A stretch of DNA of 63,279 nucleotides from Clostridiales bacterium (GCA_012519695.1 JAAYPT010000012.1:1-63279), one strand, 5' to 3'. Counted from the first letter of the stretch, positions 51,326-61,659 are shown. The notes: generated by a model from the letters alone, not told the origin. Numbers and translations: made by a program.

Positions 51326-52827
51326 ATATAAAACGAACCAAGGAAGAGATAAAAAATACCATTTCCGCCTATCTTTTGAAGGATGAATTGGGAAATTATG
51401 AAATTCCGTCCATTCGGCAACGTCCGATTTTCCTGTTGGGTTCTCCGGGAATTGGAAAAACACAGATTATGGAGCAGATTTCTAAAGAATGCGGAATCGG
51501 GTTAGTGGCATATACCATTACACATCATACAAGGCAAAGTGCAATCGGATTGCCATTTATTTCAAAAAAACAGTATGGTGATAAGGAATATGCAGTAACA
51601 GAATATACCATGAGTGAAATTGTAGGTTCTATTTATGATAAAATGGAACAGACCGGATTAAAAGAGGGAATCCTTTTTATTGATGAAATTAACTGTGTGT
51701 CAGAGACACTAGCCCCTGCTATGTTGCAGTTTTTACAATGCAAGTCTTTTGGAAACCATAAAATCCCCGAAGGCTGGGTCATTGTAGCAGCGGGAAATCC
51801 ACCGGAATACAACAAATCTGTGCGGGAGTTTGATGTAGTTACCATGGACCGAGTAAAGAAAATTCAAGTAGAAGCGGATTTTGCTGTCTGGAAAGAATAT
51901 GCATATGCGCACCAACTTCATGGAGCAGTTATTTCTTACCTGAATACCAGAAAACAGAATTTTTATCAGATGGAAACAACCGTAGACGGCATGCATTTTG
52001 CAACGCCTCGCGGATGGGAAGATTTGTCAAATATCATTCAGGTATATGAGAAGTTAGGAAAAAGCGTAGACCGGGAAGTAGTAGAGCAGTATATTCAATT
52101 TCCGAAGATTGCAAAAGACTTTGCAAACTATTTAGAACTGTACTACAAGTATCAGACCGATTATCAGCTAGAAGCAGTATTTGAAGGAAAATTGGATGAA
52201 ATATTACTGAAGAAAGTAGCACATGCTTCATTTGACGAAAAACTCAGCGTTGTGGGACTGATGTTATCAAAGGTAAATGAAGCTCTTGGAAATGCAGTAA
52301 GAAAAGAAGCATATATGGAACTATTGCAATCATATTTGGCAGAATATAAACAAGTCACAGAAGAAGTGACAGAAGGGCTAGACGGACAGCAACTCTTTTT
52401 TAATATCTGTCAAAAAGCGTCTGTGGAATATAGACAAAAGAAACAGGCAGAATTGTTGACAAGAGAAGAAGAATATCGTTATTGCCAGGTAATGAAAATC
52501 TTAGAAGAAATATTACAGGAAATGAAACTGTTATCACTAAACAAAGGAAAGGCTTGTTTTCAAAAGGCAAAAGAAGCCTTTGAAAAGGAAAATGAATTAT
52601 ATGAAAAAGTCTGGAAAGAGGCAGAACAAAAGTTAGAATATGCGTTTGATTTTATGGAGGGAGCATTTGGAAACAGTCAGGAAATGGTAATGTTTATTAC
52701 AGAGTTGAATTCCAATGCCAACAGCGTCGCTTTTATACAGGAAACAGAATGTGAGCGATATTATCAATATAATAAGGAATTGTTGTTTGAGGATAAACGA
52801 AAGAAATTGTTAGAACGCATGGAATAA
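51322..52827 (+). CDS. MoxR-type AAA+ ATPase
   Basis: 501 residues. Walker A FLLGSPGIGKTQIMEQISK near residue 35, Walker B GILFIDEINCVSETLAPA near 115, sensor-1 segment WVIVAAGNPPEYN near 150. A long helical C-terminal half (about 280-501) is rich in Lys and Glu. MoxR ATPases act as chaperones that load metals or remodel complexes with VWA partners. Start ATG overlaps the VWA stop. It closes the cassette. Confidence 0.9.
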   Translation: MNIKRTKEEIKNTISAYLLKDELGNYEIPSIRQRPIFLLGSPGIGKTQIMEQISKECGIGLVAYTITHHTRQSAIGLPFISKKQYGDKEYAVTEYTMSEIVGSIYDKMEQTGLKEGILFIDEINCVSETLAPAMLQFLQCKSFGNHKIPEGWVIVAAGNPPEYNKSVREFDVVTMDRVKKIQVEADFAVWKEYAYAHQLHGAVISYLNTRKQNFYQMETTVDGMHFATPRGWEDLSNIIQVYEKLGKSVDREVVEQYIQFPKIAKDFANYLELYYKYQTDYQLEAVFEGKLDEILLKKVAHASFDEKLSVVGLMLSKVNEALGNAVRKEAYMELLQSYLAEYKQVTEEVTEGLDGQQLFFNICQKASVEYRQKKQAELLTREEEYRYCQVMKILEEILQEMKLLSLNKGKACFQKAKEAFEKENELYEKVWKEAEQKLEYAFDFMEGAFGNSQEMVMFITELNSNANSVAFIQETECERYYQYNKELLFEDKRKKLLERME

Positions 52828-52859
52828 AAAGAGGCATAAGAAATAGAAAGAGGAGCATT

Positions 52860-53510
52860 ATGAAAAAGAACATTATATTATTTGACCTGGATGGCACATT
52901 GTTAAATACGGAGGAGGGAATTTCAAAGTGTGTAAGATATGCACTTGAAAAGTTCGGAATTCAGGAGGAGAATCAGAAAAAGATAAGACGTTTTATAGGA
53001 CCGCCATTGTTTGATTCTTTTCAGCGCGAGTATGGTTTTTCAGAAGAAGATTCCTGGAAAGCTGTTGCCTATTATCGAGAAAGATATGATGACATAGGCG
53101 TTTGGGAATGCAAGCTTTACCCACAAGTAGAAGAAACATTGCAAAAACTTTCGGAACAAGGGTATCGAATTGGTGTGGCATCTTCAAAGCCTGAAAAATT
53201 TTGCCCATTACTGATGAAACATTTTGGAATTGATAAATATTTTGAAGTGATAGGTGGAGCTACTTCCGATGGAAAGGCAGGTTCCAAAGCAGCAGTTTTA
53301 GAGGATGTATTAAAACGTTTTGGGGTTACAGACAAAAACGAAGTGGTTTTAATAGGAGATACCAGATACGATGCGCTAGGTGCCAAAGAAGTTGGCATTG
53401 ATTGTATTGGAATCACTTACGGATTTGAACAGGATATGGATTCCATGAGAGAAGCCGGGGCACATATTTGCGATACACTGGAAGAAGTGATGGCATATTT
53501 GGAAGAATAA
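52860..53510 (+). CDS. HAD phosphatase, phosphoglycolate phosphatase-like
   Basis: 216 residues of HAD subfamily IA. Motif I IILFDLDGTLLNTEEGIS, cap domain 15-85 with RRFIGPPLFDSF, motif II IGVASSKPEKF, Lys in GKAGSKAAVLED, motif IV VLIGDTRYDALGAKEVGI. GPP in the cap is typical of Gph/PpaX-like enzymes. Substrate unknown. RBS AGAGGAG. It lies 33 bp after the MoxR gene. Confidence 0.9.
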   Translation: MKKNIILFDLDGTLLNTEEGISKCVRYALEKFGIQEENQKKIRRFIGPPLFDSFQREYGFSEEDSWKAVAYYRERYDDIGVWECKLYPQVEETLQKLSEQGYRIGVASSKPEKFCPLLMKHFGIDKYFEVIGGATSDGKAGSKAAVLEDVLKRFGVTDKNEVVLIGDTRYDALGAKEVGIDCIGITYGFEQDMDSMREAGAHICDTLEEVMAYLEE

Positions 53511-53620
53511 GGTAAATATTTTTGGAAAATAACCGATATAAATAATAGCTACGGATGGCACTTATTCCTATAAAGGATATGAGTGCCATTTTATATGTGA
53601 TAAAAAAGAGGAGGAAAGTG

Positions 53621-54376
53621 ATGTTATTAGATAAGCTGAATGCCTCAAGGGGCGGATTTGGAACAGATTTAGGTGAAACAAGAGGGAAAACCATAGGTGA
53701 GTTTTCTAACGATGAATGGGAAAAACTTTTGGGAAAAGTAGACAATGCCATCGAAGATTACAAAGAGGATTTAAAAGAGCGAGAAGAGGGCGCAAAGGAA
53801 AAACAAAAAAAACAGGCAGAAGAGAATGTACATAACGCGCGGAATAAGAGTGATTATGAGTATGAACAAACGGTAATGCGTGGTGGAGCCTTATATAGTA
53901 TGCGCTTTCAAAAAATAAATAGTGGAATGTTCTCGGCAGAAGAAACGAAAGCGGAAAAGCCGGATGTAGAGGATTCTGTGTCAGATTTTATTTCACAGGA
54001 GGCAATTCAAAAGATTGTAGGTAATCGTGGAAAAATGCCATATGCATCTTTAGCAGATGAGAATGGAATTATTGAATACAATGGAGTCAGGTTTGTAGGA
54101 GATTTGGAAAATAATGCGCTGTGTTTAGGAGATATGACAGATTATAATAATATACTGAATATACCGTTATCCCAAGGTGGAGTTTTAAAAGTAAATATCA
54201 ATAGTCTGGAAGAATTATCCAAGGCAATCGGAATGTTTTCACCGGAGGATCAGAATCGTATTATGCGGGCAATTGCACAGTATAATAGAATCCAGCAGAT
54301 AAAACAACAAATAGATGATGAAACCAGCGGATTAGAAGTGCTGGAAAAAAATGATGACGTAACATATTTTGCATAA
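53621..54376 (+). CDS. Hypothetical protein (251 aa)
   Basis: ATG 53621 follows GAGGAGG; the reading-frame extension to 53555 has no RBS. The first ~110 residues are charged, with a coiled coil (EDYKEDLKEREEGAKEKQKK). The middle is acidic, and the C-terminal part has NGIIEYNGVRFVGDLENNAL and a helix ending in LEVLEKNDDVTYFA. No signal peptide. Not recognised, though the start LDKLNASRGGFGTDLGETRG looks like a Lachnospiraceae-specific family. It is 14 bp before the CPBP gene. Confidence 0.65.
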   Translation: MLLDKLNASRGGFGTDLGETRGKTIGEFSNDEWEKLLGKVDNAIEDYKEDLKEREEGAKEKQKKQAEENVHNARNKSDYEYEQTVMRGGALYSMRFQKINSGMFSAEETKAEKPDVEDSVSDFISQEAIQKIVGNRGKMPYASLADENGIIEYNGVRFVGDLENNALCLGDMTDYNNILNIPLSQGGVLKVNINSLEELSKAIGMFSPEDQNRIMRAIAQYNRIQQIKQQIDDETSGLEVLEKNDDVTYFA

Positions 54377-54389
54377 GTAAGGAGACAAC

Positions 54390-55265
54390 ATGAATCAGAA
54401 AAGTAACGGTTTTAACTCACTAATGAAGTCCTGCAATGTGGTATATCCCATTTTGATTTACTTTTTAGTAATGTCATTGGCAATGAACATTATTGCAGCG
54501 ATAACGGTAAAGATGGGAGGAGATATCGATAAGCAATATATGATGTTGCAGACTATAGTAGCCATCATTACCTTTCCATTTATTTATCGTTTTTATCGAA
54601 AAGATAAGCAGTATCCTACAGTTTTTCATATGCATTTGGAAGAAGTGTTACAGAAAAAGGATAAGAAACAAAGAATTGTAAATGGTGTATTGATGTTTCT
54701 GTGTGGTGCTACAGCAGGAATTATGATGAATAATGTCATGGCATTTACAACATTAGAAGAAAAGTCAATTGCCTACCAGGAAGTGACAGCTAGCTTTTTC
54801 GCAGGTGGAGTCCTGTTTGAAATATTAGGGCCATGTCTTATCATTCCTTTATTAGAAGAGCTTCTTTACCGAAGTGTGGTATATGGAAGACTTTCGGATT
54901 TGCTAGTATTGAAAGTGGATGCAGAATCCAAAGAGGAGGCAGCACGACAGAAAAAGTACCGCTGGTATGCGATTTTATTTACTTCCCTTATTTTCGGAGT
55001 AATGCATATGAATATCGTACAGTTTATCTATGCAACCATACTGGGAATTATGCTTTCCTGGTTTGTAGAAAAGTCAGGACATCTTTATGGAGCAGTAGTG
55101 GCGCACATAGGAGCAAACCTGATGTCGGTACTTCGTATGGAAACAGGTTTGTTTCGTTGGATGGAAACCGGAAAAAGTATTTTCATAATAGCAACAGTTA
55201 TATTTGGAATCGTAACAATAGGGTTAGTGGTTCTTATTTGGAAAAATAACACAAAAGAAGTATAG
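54390..55265 (+). CDS. CPBP family intramembrane metalloprotease
   Basis: 291 residues with about seven hydrophobic spans. The CPBP (Abi/CAAX) motifs are IPLLEELLYRSVVYGRLSD (EExxxR), FTSLIFGVMHMNIVQFIY (FxxxH) and a later His/Asn pair GAVVAHIGANLMSV. Members process prenylated proteins or act in bacteriocin self-protection. RBS AAGGAGA. Confidence 0.88.
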   Translation: MNQKSNGFNSLMKSCNVVYPILIYFLVMSLAMNIIAAITVKMGGDIDKQYMMLQTIVAIITFPFIYRFYRKDKQYPTVFHMHLEEVLQKKDKKQRIVNGVLMFLCGATAGIMMNNVMAFTTLEEKSIAYQEVTASFFAGGVLFEILGPCLIIPLLEELLYRSVVYGRLSDLLVLKVDAESKEEAARQKKYRWYAILFTSLIFGVMHMNIVQFIYATILGIMLSWFVEKSGHLYGAVVAHIGANLMSVLRMETGLFRWMETGKSIFIIATVIFGIVTIGLVVLIWKNNTKEV

Positions 55266-55299
55266 AACAATTTAAAAACAATTCAAAATAAGTAGAAGA

Positions 55300-55375
55300 A
55301 AAAGTGGCTTGCTGAAAAATAATTTCAAAAAGTTTTTGCCAAAACCGGATGAAATTGTTTCTACAAGCCACTTTT
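55300..55375 (+). terminator. Long hairpin after the CPBP gene, putative terminator
   Basis: A perfect 12-bp outer stem, AAAAGTGGCTTG (55300-55311) and CAAGCCACTTTT (55364-55375), encloses a second helix of AATAATTTC (55318-55326) against GAAATTGTT (55351-55359). Short T-run. Nothing else was seen up to the promoter at 55462. Confidence 0.65.
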
Positions 55376-55461
55376 GATATGAAAAAAAGACTAAAAGACA
55401 GAAAAAAGAATAATAAAAAACAAAGTATTCAAATTATCTGACAATAACACAAAAAAAGTTG

Positions 55462-55490
55462 TTTACAACGGGAAAAAATAGGTGTATATT
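55462..55490 (+). promoter_or_regulatory. Promoter of gltBD
   Basis: TTTACA at 55462-55467, 17-bp spacer, TATATT at 55485-55490, about 60 bp before gltB. Confidence 0.65.
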
Positions 55491-55553
55491 TATTTCAGCA
55501 CAATACTTTAGCAATATACAGTGGAAAAAGTATTATGAAGAAAGGATGAGACG

Positions 55554-58500
55554 ATGCAGGAAAAAGACAGAACAGCAGTAGGTATGTATGACCCACGGTT
55601 TGAACATGATAACTGTGGTATTGGAGCTGTTGTAAACATTAAGGGTATTAAGACCCATGAGACCGTAGAAAATGCATTGAAGATTGTTGAAAACCTGAAG
55701 CATAGAGCAGGTAAGGATGCAGAGGGAAAGACCGGAGACGGTGTTGGTATTCTGTTACAGATTTCCCATAAGTTTTTCAGTAAGGCTGCAAAAGAAGCAG
55801 GTATTGAAATCGGAGAAGAAAGAGATTATGGTATTGGAATGTTTTTCTTCCCTCAGGACGAATTGAAGCGTAATCAGGCAAAGAAAATGTTTGAAGTAAT
55901 CGTGGAAAAAGAAGGTATGGAATTCTTAGGATGGAGAGAAGTACCGATTGATCCTACAAAACTGGGACAGAAGGCAGTAGATTGTATGCCATATATTATG
56001 CAGGGATTTGTAAAACGTCCAAAGAATGTAAATAAAGGATTGGATTTCGACCGAAAACTATATGTAGCACGACGTGTATTTGAACAGTCTAATGATGATA
56101 CCTATGTAGTGTCTTTATCCAGCAGAACGATTGTATACAAGGGAATGTTCTTAGTAGAACAGTTACGTCTGTTTTTTGCAGATTTACAGGATAAGGATTA
56201 TGAATCTGCAATTGCAACGGTACACTCCAGATTCTCTACAAACACCAACCCAAGTTGGGAGCGTGCACATCCAAACCGTTTTATTGTACATAATGGTGAG
56301 ATTAACACCATTCGCGGTAATGCCGATAAGATGTTAGCTCGTGAAGAAACCATGGAATCAGAACACTTAAAGGGAGAACTTCAAAAGGTACTTCCGGTGG
56401 TAAATACAGAGGGATCTGACTCAGCTATGTTAGATAATACCTTGGAATTCCTGGTAATGAGTGGTATGGAATTGCCATTGGCAGTTATGATTACAATTCC
56501 GGAACCATGGGCAAACAATGCGATTATGAGTCAGAAGAAGAAAGACTTCTATCAATATTATGCAACGATGATGGAACCATGGGATGGTCCGGCTTCTATC
56601 GTATTTAGTGATGGAGATATTATGGGAGCAGTCTTAGACCGTAACGGACTTCGTCCTTCCCGTTATTATATTACCAATGATGATTATTTAGTACTTTCTT
56701 CTGAAGTTGGTGTACTGGACATTGAACCAACCAAGATTTTGGTAAAAGAACGTCTTCGTCCGGGAAAAATGCTTTTAGTAGATACCGTTCAGGGAAGAGT
56801 GATTGACGATGATGAGTTAAAAGAAAGATATGCAGACCGTCAGCCATATGGTGAGTGGTTAGACCGCAACCTGATTAATTTGGAAGAATTAAAGATTCCA
56901 AATCAGCGTGTACCGGAATATACCAAGGAAGAACGACAGAGAATGCAGAAAGCATTTGGATATACTTATGAATCTTTAAAAGAAGCAATTCTTCCAATGG
57001 CAAAGAATGGTGCAGAAAGTACCGCAGCTATGGGTATTGATACTCCCCTTGCAGCATTGGCAGGAGATCATCAGCCATTATTTAACTACTTCAAACAGTT
57101 ATTTGCACAGGTAACAAACCCACCAATCGACTCCATTCGTGAAGAGGTAGTAACATCTACTACCGTATATATCGGAGAAGACGGTAACCTCTTAGAGGAA
57201 AAAGCAATCAACTGTCAGGTATTGAAAGTAAATAATCCAATCTTAACCAATACCGATTTGATGAAGATTAAAAACATGAAAGTGGAAGGCTTCAAAGTTG
57301 TAGAACTTCCTATTATATATTACAAGAACACCAGCTTAGAGAAAGCAATCGAACATTTATATGTAGAAGCAGACCGTGCATACCGTGATGGAGCAAACAT
57401 TTTGATTCTTTCTGACCGTGGTGTCGATGAAAATCATGTACCAATTCCTTCTTTATTAGCAGTGTCTGCATTACAGCAGCATTTAATTAAGACAAAGAAG
57501 AGAACTGCGGTAGCGATGATTTTAGAGTCCGGTGAACCAAGAGAGGTACATCACTTTGCAACATTGTTAGGATATGGAGCCTGTGCAATCAACCCATATT
57601 TAGCTCAGGATACGGTAAAACAGTTAATCGACGAGCATATGTTGGACAAGGATTATTATGCAGCAGTTTCCGATTACAACAATGCAATCCTTCACGGAAT
57701 TGTTAAGATTGCAGCAAAAATGGGTATTTCCACAATTCAGTCTTATCAGGGTTCTAAGATTTTTGAGGCAATTGGAATTGATTCAGATGTAATTAACAAG
57801 TATTTCACAGATACTGTAAGCCGTATCGGTGGAATCACTATGAAAGATATTGAAAATGACGTAAATGCATTACATTCCAGCGCATATGACCCATTGGGAT
57901 TAGAGACAGACTTAACACTGGAAAGCCGTGGTCGTCATAAGATGAGAAGTGGCGCAGATAGTCATTTGTACAATCCAAAGACCATTCATCTGTTACAGGA
58001 AGCAACCAGACGTGGTGACTATGAGTTGTTCAAACAATATACCGATGCGGTAAATGCAGAAGAAAAGAATTCTAATATCCGTGGTATGTTAGACTTTAAG
58101 TTCCCGAAAAAGGGAATTCCACTGGAAGAAGTAGAAAGTGTAGATTCCATTGTAACACGTTTTAAAACAGGTGCGATGTCCTACGGTTCTATTTCTCAGG
58201 AAGCACATGAGACACTGGCAATTGCAATGAATAAGCTTCATGGTAAGTCAAACAGTGGTGAAGGTGGAGAAAATCCGGAACGTTTAACTGTTGGAAAAGA
58301 TGGATTAAATCGTTGTTCAGCAATTAAACAGGTAGCATCCGGAAGATTCGGAGTTACCAGCCGTTATTTGGTAAGTGCAAAGGAAATTCAGATTAAAATG
58401 GCACAGGGAGCAAAACCGGGAGAAGGTGGACATCTTCCAGGAAAGAAAGTATATCCTTGGATTGCAAAGACCAGACTTTCTACTCCGGGTGTAGCATTGA

Positions 58501-60095
58501 TTTCCCCACCACCACATCATGATATTTACTCTATCGAAGACTTAGAGCAGTTAATCTATGACTTAAAGAATTCCAATAAAGATGCCAGAATTTCTGTAAA
58601 ATTGGTATCTGAAGCCGGAGTTGGTACCGTAGCAGCCGGTGTTGCAAAGGCAGGTGCACAGGTAGTATTGATTTCCGGTTATGATGGAGGAACCGGTGCG
58701 GCACCGGGAAGTTCTATCCACAATGCAGGACTTCCTTGGGAGTTAGGACTTTCTGAAACACATCAGACTTTGATTATGAATGGACTTCGTAATAAAGTAA
58801 GAATTGAAACAGATGGTAAGTTAATGACCGGACGTGATGTAGCAGTAGCAGCAATGTTAGGAGCAGAAGAATTTGGATTTGCAACCGCTCCATTGGTAAC
58901 ACTTGGATGTGTAATGATGCGTGTATGTAATCTGGATACCTGTCCGGCAGGTATTGCAACTCAGAATCCGGAACTAAGAAAACGTTTCAGCGGAAAACCA
59001 GAATATGTTATGAACTTTATGAAGTTTATTGCAGAAGACTTAAGAGAGTATATGGCAAGACTTGGTGTTCGTACAGTAGACGAGCTGGTTGGAAGAGGAG
59101 ATCTCTTAAAAGTACGCGAGGACTTAACAGAGCGTGAAAAGGAATTGGATTTATCCAAGATTATCAATAATCCTTTTGCAGGTCCAAAGGAAAAAGTTAC
59201 TTTTGATCCAAAACAGGTATATGACTTTGAATTGGAAAAGACCAAGGATGAAACTGTTTTGATGAAACAGTTAAAGACAGCATTAGAGAATAAGCAGAAA
59301 CGAAGCATTGATGTAGAAGTAACCAATACAGACCGTTCCTTTGGTACAATCTTCGGTTCTGAAATTACAAAACGATATGATGATACCTTAGAGGAAGATA
59401 CCTTTATTGTAAAATGTACCGGAGCCGGTGGACAGAGCTTTGGAGCATTTATTCCAAAGGGATTAACCTTAGAGCTTGTAGGTGACAGCAATGACTACTT
59501 CGGTAAAGGACTTTCTGGTGGTAAATTAGTAGTATATCCACCAACAGGTGTAAACTACAAACAGGATGAAAATATCATTATCGGTAACGTTGCAATGTAT
59601 GGAGCAACCAGTGGTAAAGCATTTATCAATGGTGTTGCCGGAGAACGTTTCTGTGTTCGTAACTCTGGAGCCAATGCAGTAGTAGAAGGTGTTGGTGACC
59701 ACGGCTGCGAGTACATGACAGGTGGACGTGTAGTTGTTCTTGGTAAAACAGGAAAGAACTTTGCAGCTGGTATGAGCGGTGGAATTGCTTATGTACTGGA
59801 TGAAGACAATGACTTGTATACAAGAATTAACAAAGAAATGGTATTTTCAGAAGAAATTACATCTAAATATGATGTTATGGAATTAAAGGATATGATTAAA
59901 GAACATGTATCTCTTACAAATTCCATAAAAGGAAAAGAGATTCTGGATAACTTCAGTGAATATCTGCCGAAGTTTAAGAAAATCGTACCTTATGATTATA
60001 ACCGAATGATGATGGCAATTGTTCAGATGGAAGAAAAAGGATTGAGCTCTGAACAGGCACAGATTGAAGCATTTTACGCAAATACAAAGAATTAA
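55554..60095 (+). CDS. gltB: Glutamate synthase (NADPH) large subunit
   Basis: Transfers the amide of glutamine to 2-oxoglutarate. 1513 residues. The N-terminal glutaminase has its nucleophile Cys in RFEHDNCGIGAVVNIKG (Cys 21, to be exposed by removal of a short propeptide), then HSRFSTNTNPSWERAHP. A central domain precedes the FMN/synthase domain with TGAMSYGSISQEAHETLA, NSGEGGENPERL and QGAKPGEGGHLPG. The 3Fe-4S cysteines are in CVMMRVCNLDTCPAGIATQ. The C-terminal beta-helix has GGRVVVLGKTGKNFAAGM. RBS AAAGGATGAG. GltD follows in 14 bp. Confidence 0.97.
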   Translation: MQEKDRTAVGMYDPRFEHDNCGIGAVVNIKGIKTHETVENALKIVENLKHRAGKDAEGKTGDGVGILLQISHKFFSKAAKEAGIEIGEERDYGIGMFFFPQDELKRNQAKKMFEVIVEKEGMEFLGWREVPIDPTKLGQKAVDCMPYIMQGFVKRPKNVNKGLDFDRKLYVARRVFEQSNDDTYVVSLSSRTIVYKGMFLVEQLRLFFADLQDKDYESAIATVHSRFSTNTNPSWERAHPNRFIVHNGEINTIRGNADKMLAREETMESEHLKGELQKVLPVVNTEGSDSAMLDNTLEFLVMSGMELPLAVMITIPEPWANNAIMSQKKKDFYQYYATMMEPWDGPASIVFSDGDIMGAVLDRNGLRPSRYYITNDDYLVLSSEVGVLDIEPTKILVKERLRPGKMLLVDTVQGRVIDDDELKERYADRQPYGEWLDRNLINLEELKIPNQRVPEYTKEERQRMQKAFGYTYESLKEAILPMAKNGAESTAAMGIDTPLAALAGDHQPLFNYFKQLFAQVTNPPIDSIREEVVTSTTVYIGEDGNLLEEKAINCQVLKVNNPILTNTDLMKIKNMKVEGFKVVELPIIYYKNTSLEKAIEHLYVEADRAYRDGANILILSDRGVDENHVPIPSLLAVSALQQHLIKTKKRTAVAMILESGEPREVHHFATLLGYGACAINPYLAQDTVKQLIDEHMLDKDYYAAVSDYNNAILHGIVKIAAKMGISTIQSYQGSKIFEAIGIDSDVINKYFTDTVSRIGGITMKDIENDVNALHSSAYDPLGLETDLTLESRGRHKMRSGADSHLYNPKTIHLLQEATRRGDYELFKQYTDAVNAEEKNSNIRGMLDFKFPKKGIPLEEVESVDSIVTRFKTGAMSYGSISQEAHETLAIAMNKLHGKSNSGEGGENPERLTVGKDGLNRCSAIKQVASGRFGVTSRYLVSAKEIQIKMAQGAKPGEGGHLPGKKVYPWIAKTRLSTPGVALISPPPHHDIYSIEDLEQLIYDLKNSNKDARISVKLVSEAGVGTVAAGVAKAGAQVVLISGYDGGTGAAPGSSIHNAGLPWELGLSETHQTLIMNGLRNKVRIETDGKLMTGRDVAVAAMLGAEEFGFATAPLVTLGCVMMRVCNLDTCPAGIATQNPELRKRFSGKPEYVMNFMKFIAEDLREYMARLGVRTVDELVGRGDLLKVREDLTEREKELDLSKIINNPFAGPKEKVTFDPKQVYDFELEKTKDETVLMKQLKTALENKQKRSIDVEVTNTDRSFGTIFGSEITKRYDDTLEEDTFIVKCTGAGGQSFGAFIPKGLTLELVGDSNDYFGKGLSGGKLVVYPPTGVNYKQDENIIIGNVAMYGATSGKAFINGVAGERFCVRNSGANAVVEGVGDHGCEYMTGGRVVVLGKTGKNFAAGMSGGIAYVLDEDNDLYTRINKEMVFSEEITSKYDVMELKDMIKEHVSLTNSIKGKEILDNFSEYLPKFKKIVPYDYNRMMMAIVQMEEKGLSSEQAQIEAFYANTKN

Positions 60096-60109
60096 GGAGG
60101 GAACGCAAA

Positions 60110-61600
60110 ATGGGAAAACCAACAGGATTTATGGAATATGAAAGACAGACATCAGAGGCGGTAGCACCAAAAGAGCGTATCAAGAACTTTAACGAGTTCC
60201 ATACCCCTCTGTCAATGGAAGAACAACGTAAACAGGGCGCACGCTGCATGGCATGCGGTGTGCCGTTCTGTCAGGCAGGCATGGAGATTATGGGAATGAC
60301 CTCCGGTTGCCCACTGCACAATCTGGTACCGGAATGGAACGATTTGGTATACACCGGAAACTGGGAACAGGCATACAATCGTTTGACAAAAACCAATAAC
60401 TTCCCAGAGTTCACTTCAAGAGTTTGCCCGGCACTTTGTGAAGCTGCTTGTACTTGCGGACATTACGGAGAACCGGTTTCTGTAAAGGAAAATGAGCACG
60501 GAATTATTGAGTATGCATATGAAAATGGATTTGCGGCAGCAAAACCACCAAAAGTAAGAACCGGTAAAAAGGTAGCAGTAATCGGTTCCGGCCCGGCAGG
60601 ACTTGCAGCAGCAGATCAGTTAAATAAACGTGGACATTTGGTAACTGTATATGAAAGAGATGACCGTGTGGGTGGACTTTTAATGTATGGTATTCCGAAT
60701 ATGAAGCTGGAAAAACAGATTATTGATCGTAAAATCGATGTAATGAAAGAAGAAGGCGTCGAATTTATTACAGGTGTAAATGTGGGAAAAGATATCAAAC
60801 CTGCAAAACTGTTAAAGGATTATGACCGTGTAATTTTAGCATGTGGCGCAAAGAATCCAAGAGATATCAAGGCACCGGGAAGAGATGCCAAAGGAATTTA
60901 CTTCGCAGTTGATTTCCTGTCAGCAACCACAAAGAGCCTGCTGGATTCCGGCTTAAAGGATAATAAGTACATTTCTGCAAAAGGCAAAAAAGTTGTTATC
61001 ATCGGTGGTGGTGATACCGGAAATGACTGTGTTGGAACTTCCATTCGTCATGGAGCAGCCTCTGTGGTACAGTTAGAAATGATGCCAAAAGCACCGGATA
61101 CTCGTGCAGAGAACAATCCATGGCCGGAGTGGCCGAAAGTCTGCAAAACAGATTACGGTCAGGAAGAAGCCATTGCCGTATTCGGTAATGATCCAAGAAT
61201 TTATCAGACAACCGTAAAAGAATTCTTAAAAGATAAGAACGGTAACTTAAGCGGTCTTACCGTTGTAAAACTTGAAAGTAAGAAGGACGAAAAAAACGGT
61301 CGTATGATGATGGTAGAAGTACCGGGTTCTGAAAGCAAAATGGAAGCAGATATGGTACTGATTGCAGCAGGTTTCTTGGGAACTGAAAAGTATGTTGCAG
61401 ATGCATTTGGATTGAAGTTAAACGAAAGAACCAATGTAGAGACAGCAAAAGGTCAGTATGAGACAAATGTAAAGAATGTATTTACCGCAGGTGATATGCA
61501 TAGAGGACAGTCCTTAGTTGTATGGGCAATTCATGAAGGACGCGAAGTGGCAAGAGAAGTAGATGCCAGCCTGATGGGATATACAAATCTGAAGGCATAA
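60110..61600 (+). CDS. gltD: Glutamate synthase (NADPH) small subunit
   Basis: 496-residue FAD-containing beta subunit that passes electrons from NADPH to GltB. The N-terminal Fe-S cysteines are in CMACGVPFCQAG, GCPLHNLVPEWNDLV and CPALCEAACTCG. FAD-binding VAVIGSGPAGLAAADQL, NADPH-binding KVVIIGGGDTGNDCVG and the C-terminal FTAGDMHRGQSLVVWAI follow. RBS AAGGAGG. It is cotranscribed with gltB and ended by the terminator at 61617. Confidence 0.97.
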   Translation: MGKPTGFMEYERQTSEAVAPKERIKNFNEFHTPLSMEEQRKQGARCMACGVPFCQAGMEIMGMTSGCPLHNLVPEWNDLVYTGNWEQAYNRLTKTNNFPEFTSRVCPALCEAACTCGHYGEPVSVKENEHGIIEYAYENGFAAAKPPKVRTGKKVAVIGSGPAGLAAADQLNKRGHLVTVYERDDRVGGLLMYGIPNMKLEKQIIDRKIDVMKEEGVEFITGVNVGKDIKPAKLLKDYDRVILACGAKNPRDIKAPGRDAKGIYFAVDFLSATTKSLLDSGLKDNKYISAKGKKVVIIGGGDTGNDCVGTSIRHGAASVVQLEMMPKAPDTRAENNPWPEWPKVCKTDYGQEEAIAVFGNDPRIYQTTVKEFLKDKNGNLSGLTVVKLESKKDEKNGRMMMVEVPGSESKMEADMVLIAAGFLGTEKYVADAFGLKLNERTNVETAKGQYETNVKNVFTAGDMHRGQSLVVWAIHEGREVAREVDASLMGYTNLKA

Positions 61601-61616
61601 GAATGGTAAAATTGGT

Positions 61617-61658
61617 AAAAAGCTTCGGCAAAACAAGATGGTTTTGTCGAAGCTTTTT
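61617..61658 (+). terminator. Terminator of gltBD
   Basis: AAAAAGCTTCGGCAAAAC (61617-61634) pairs with GTTTTGTCGAAGCTTTTT (61641-61658), one G-T pair, loop AAGATG. Confidence 0.93.
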
Positions 61659-61659
61659 C

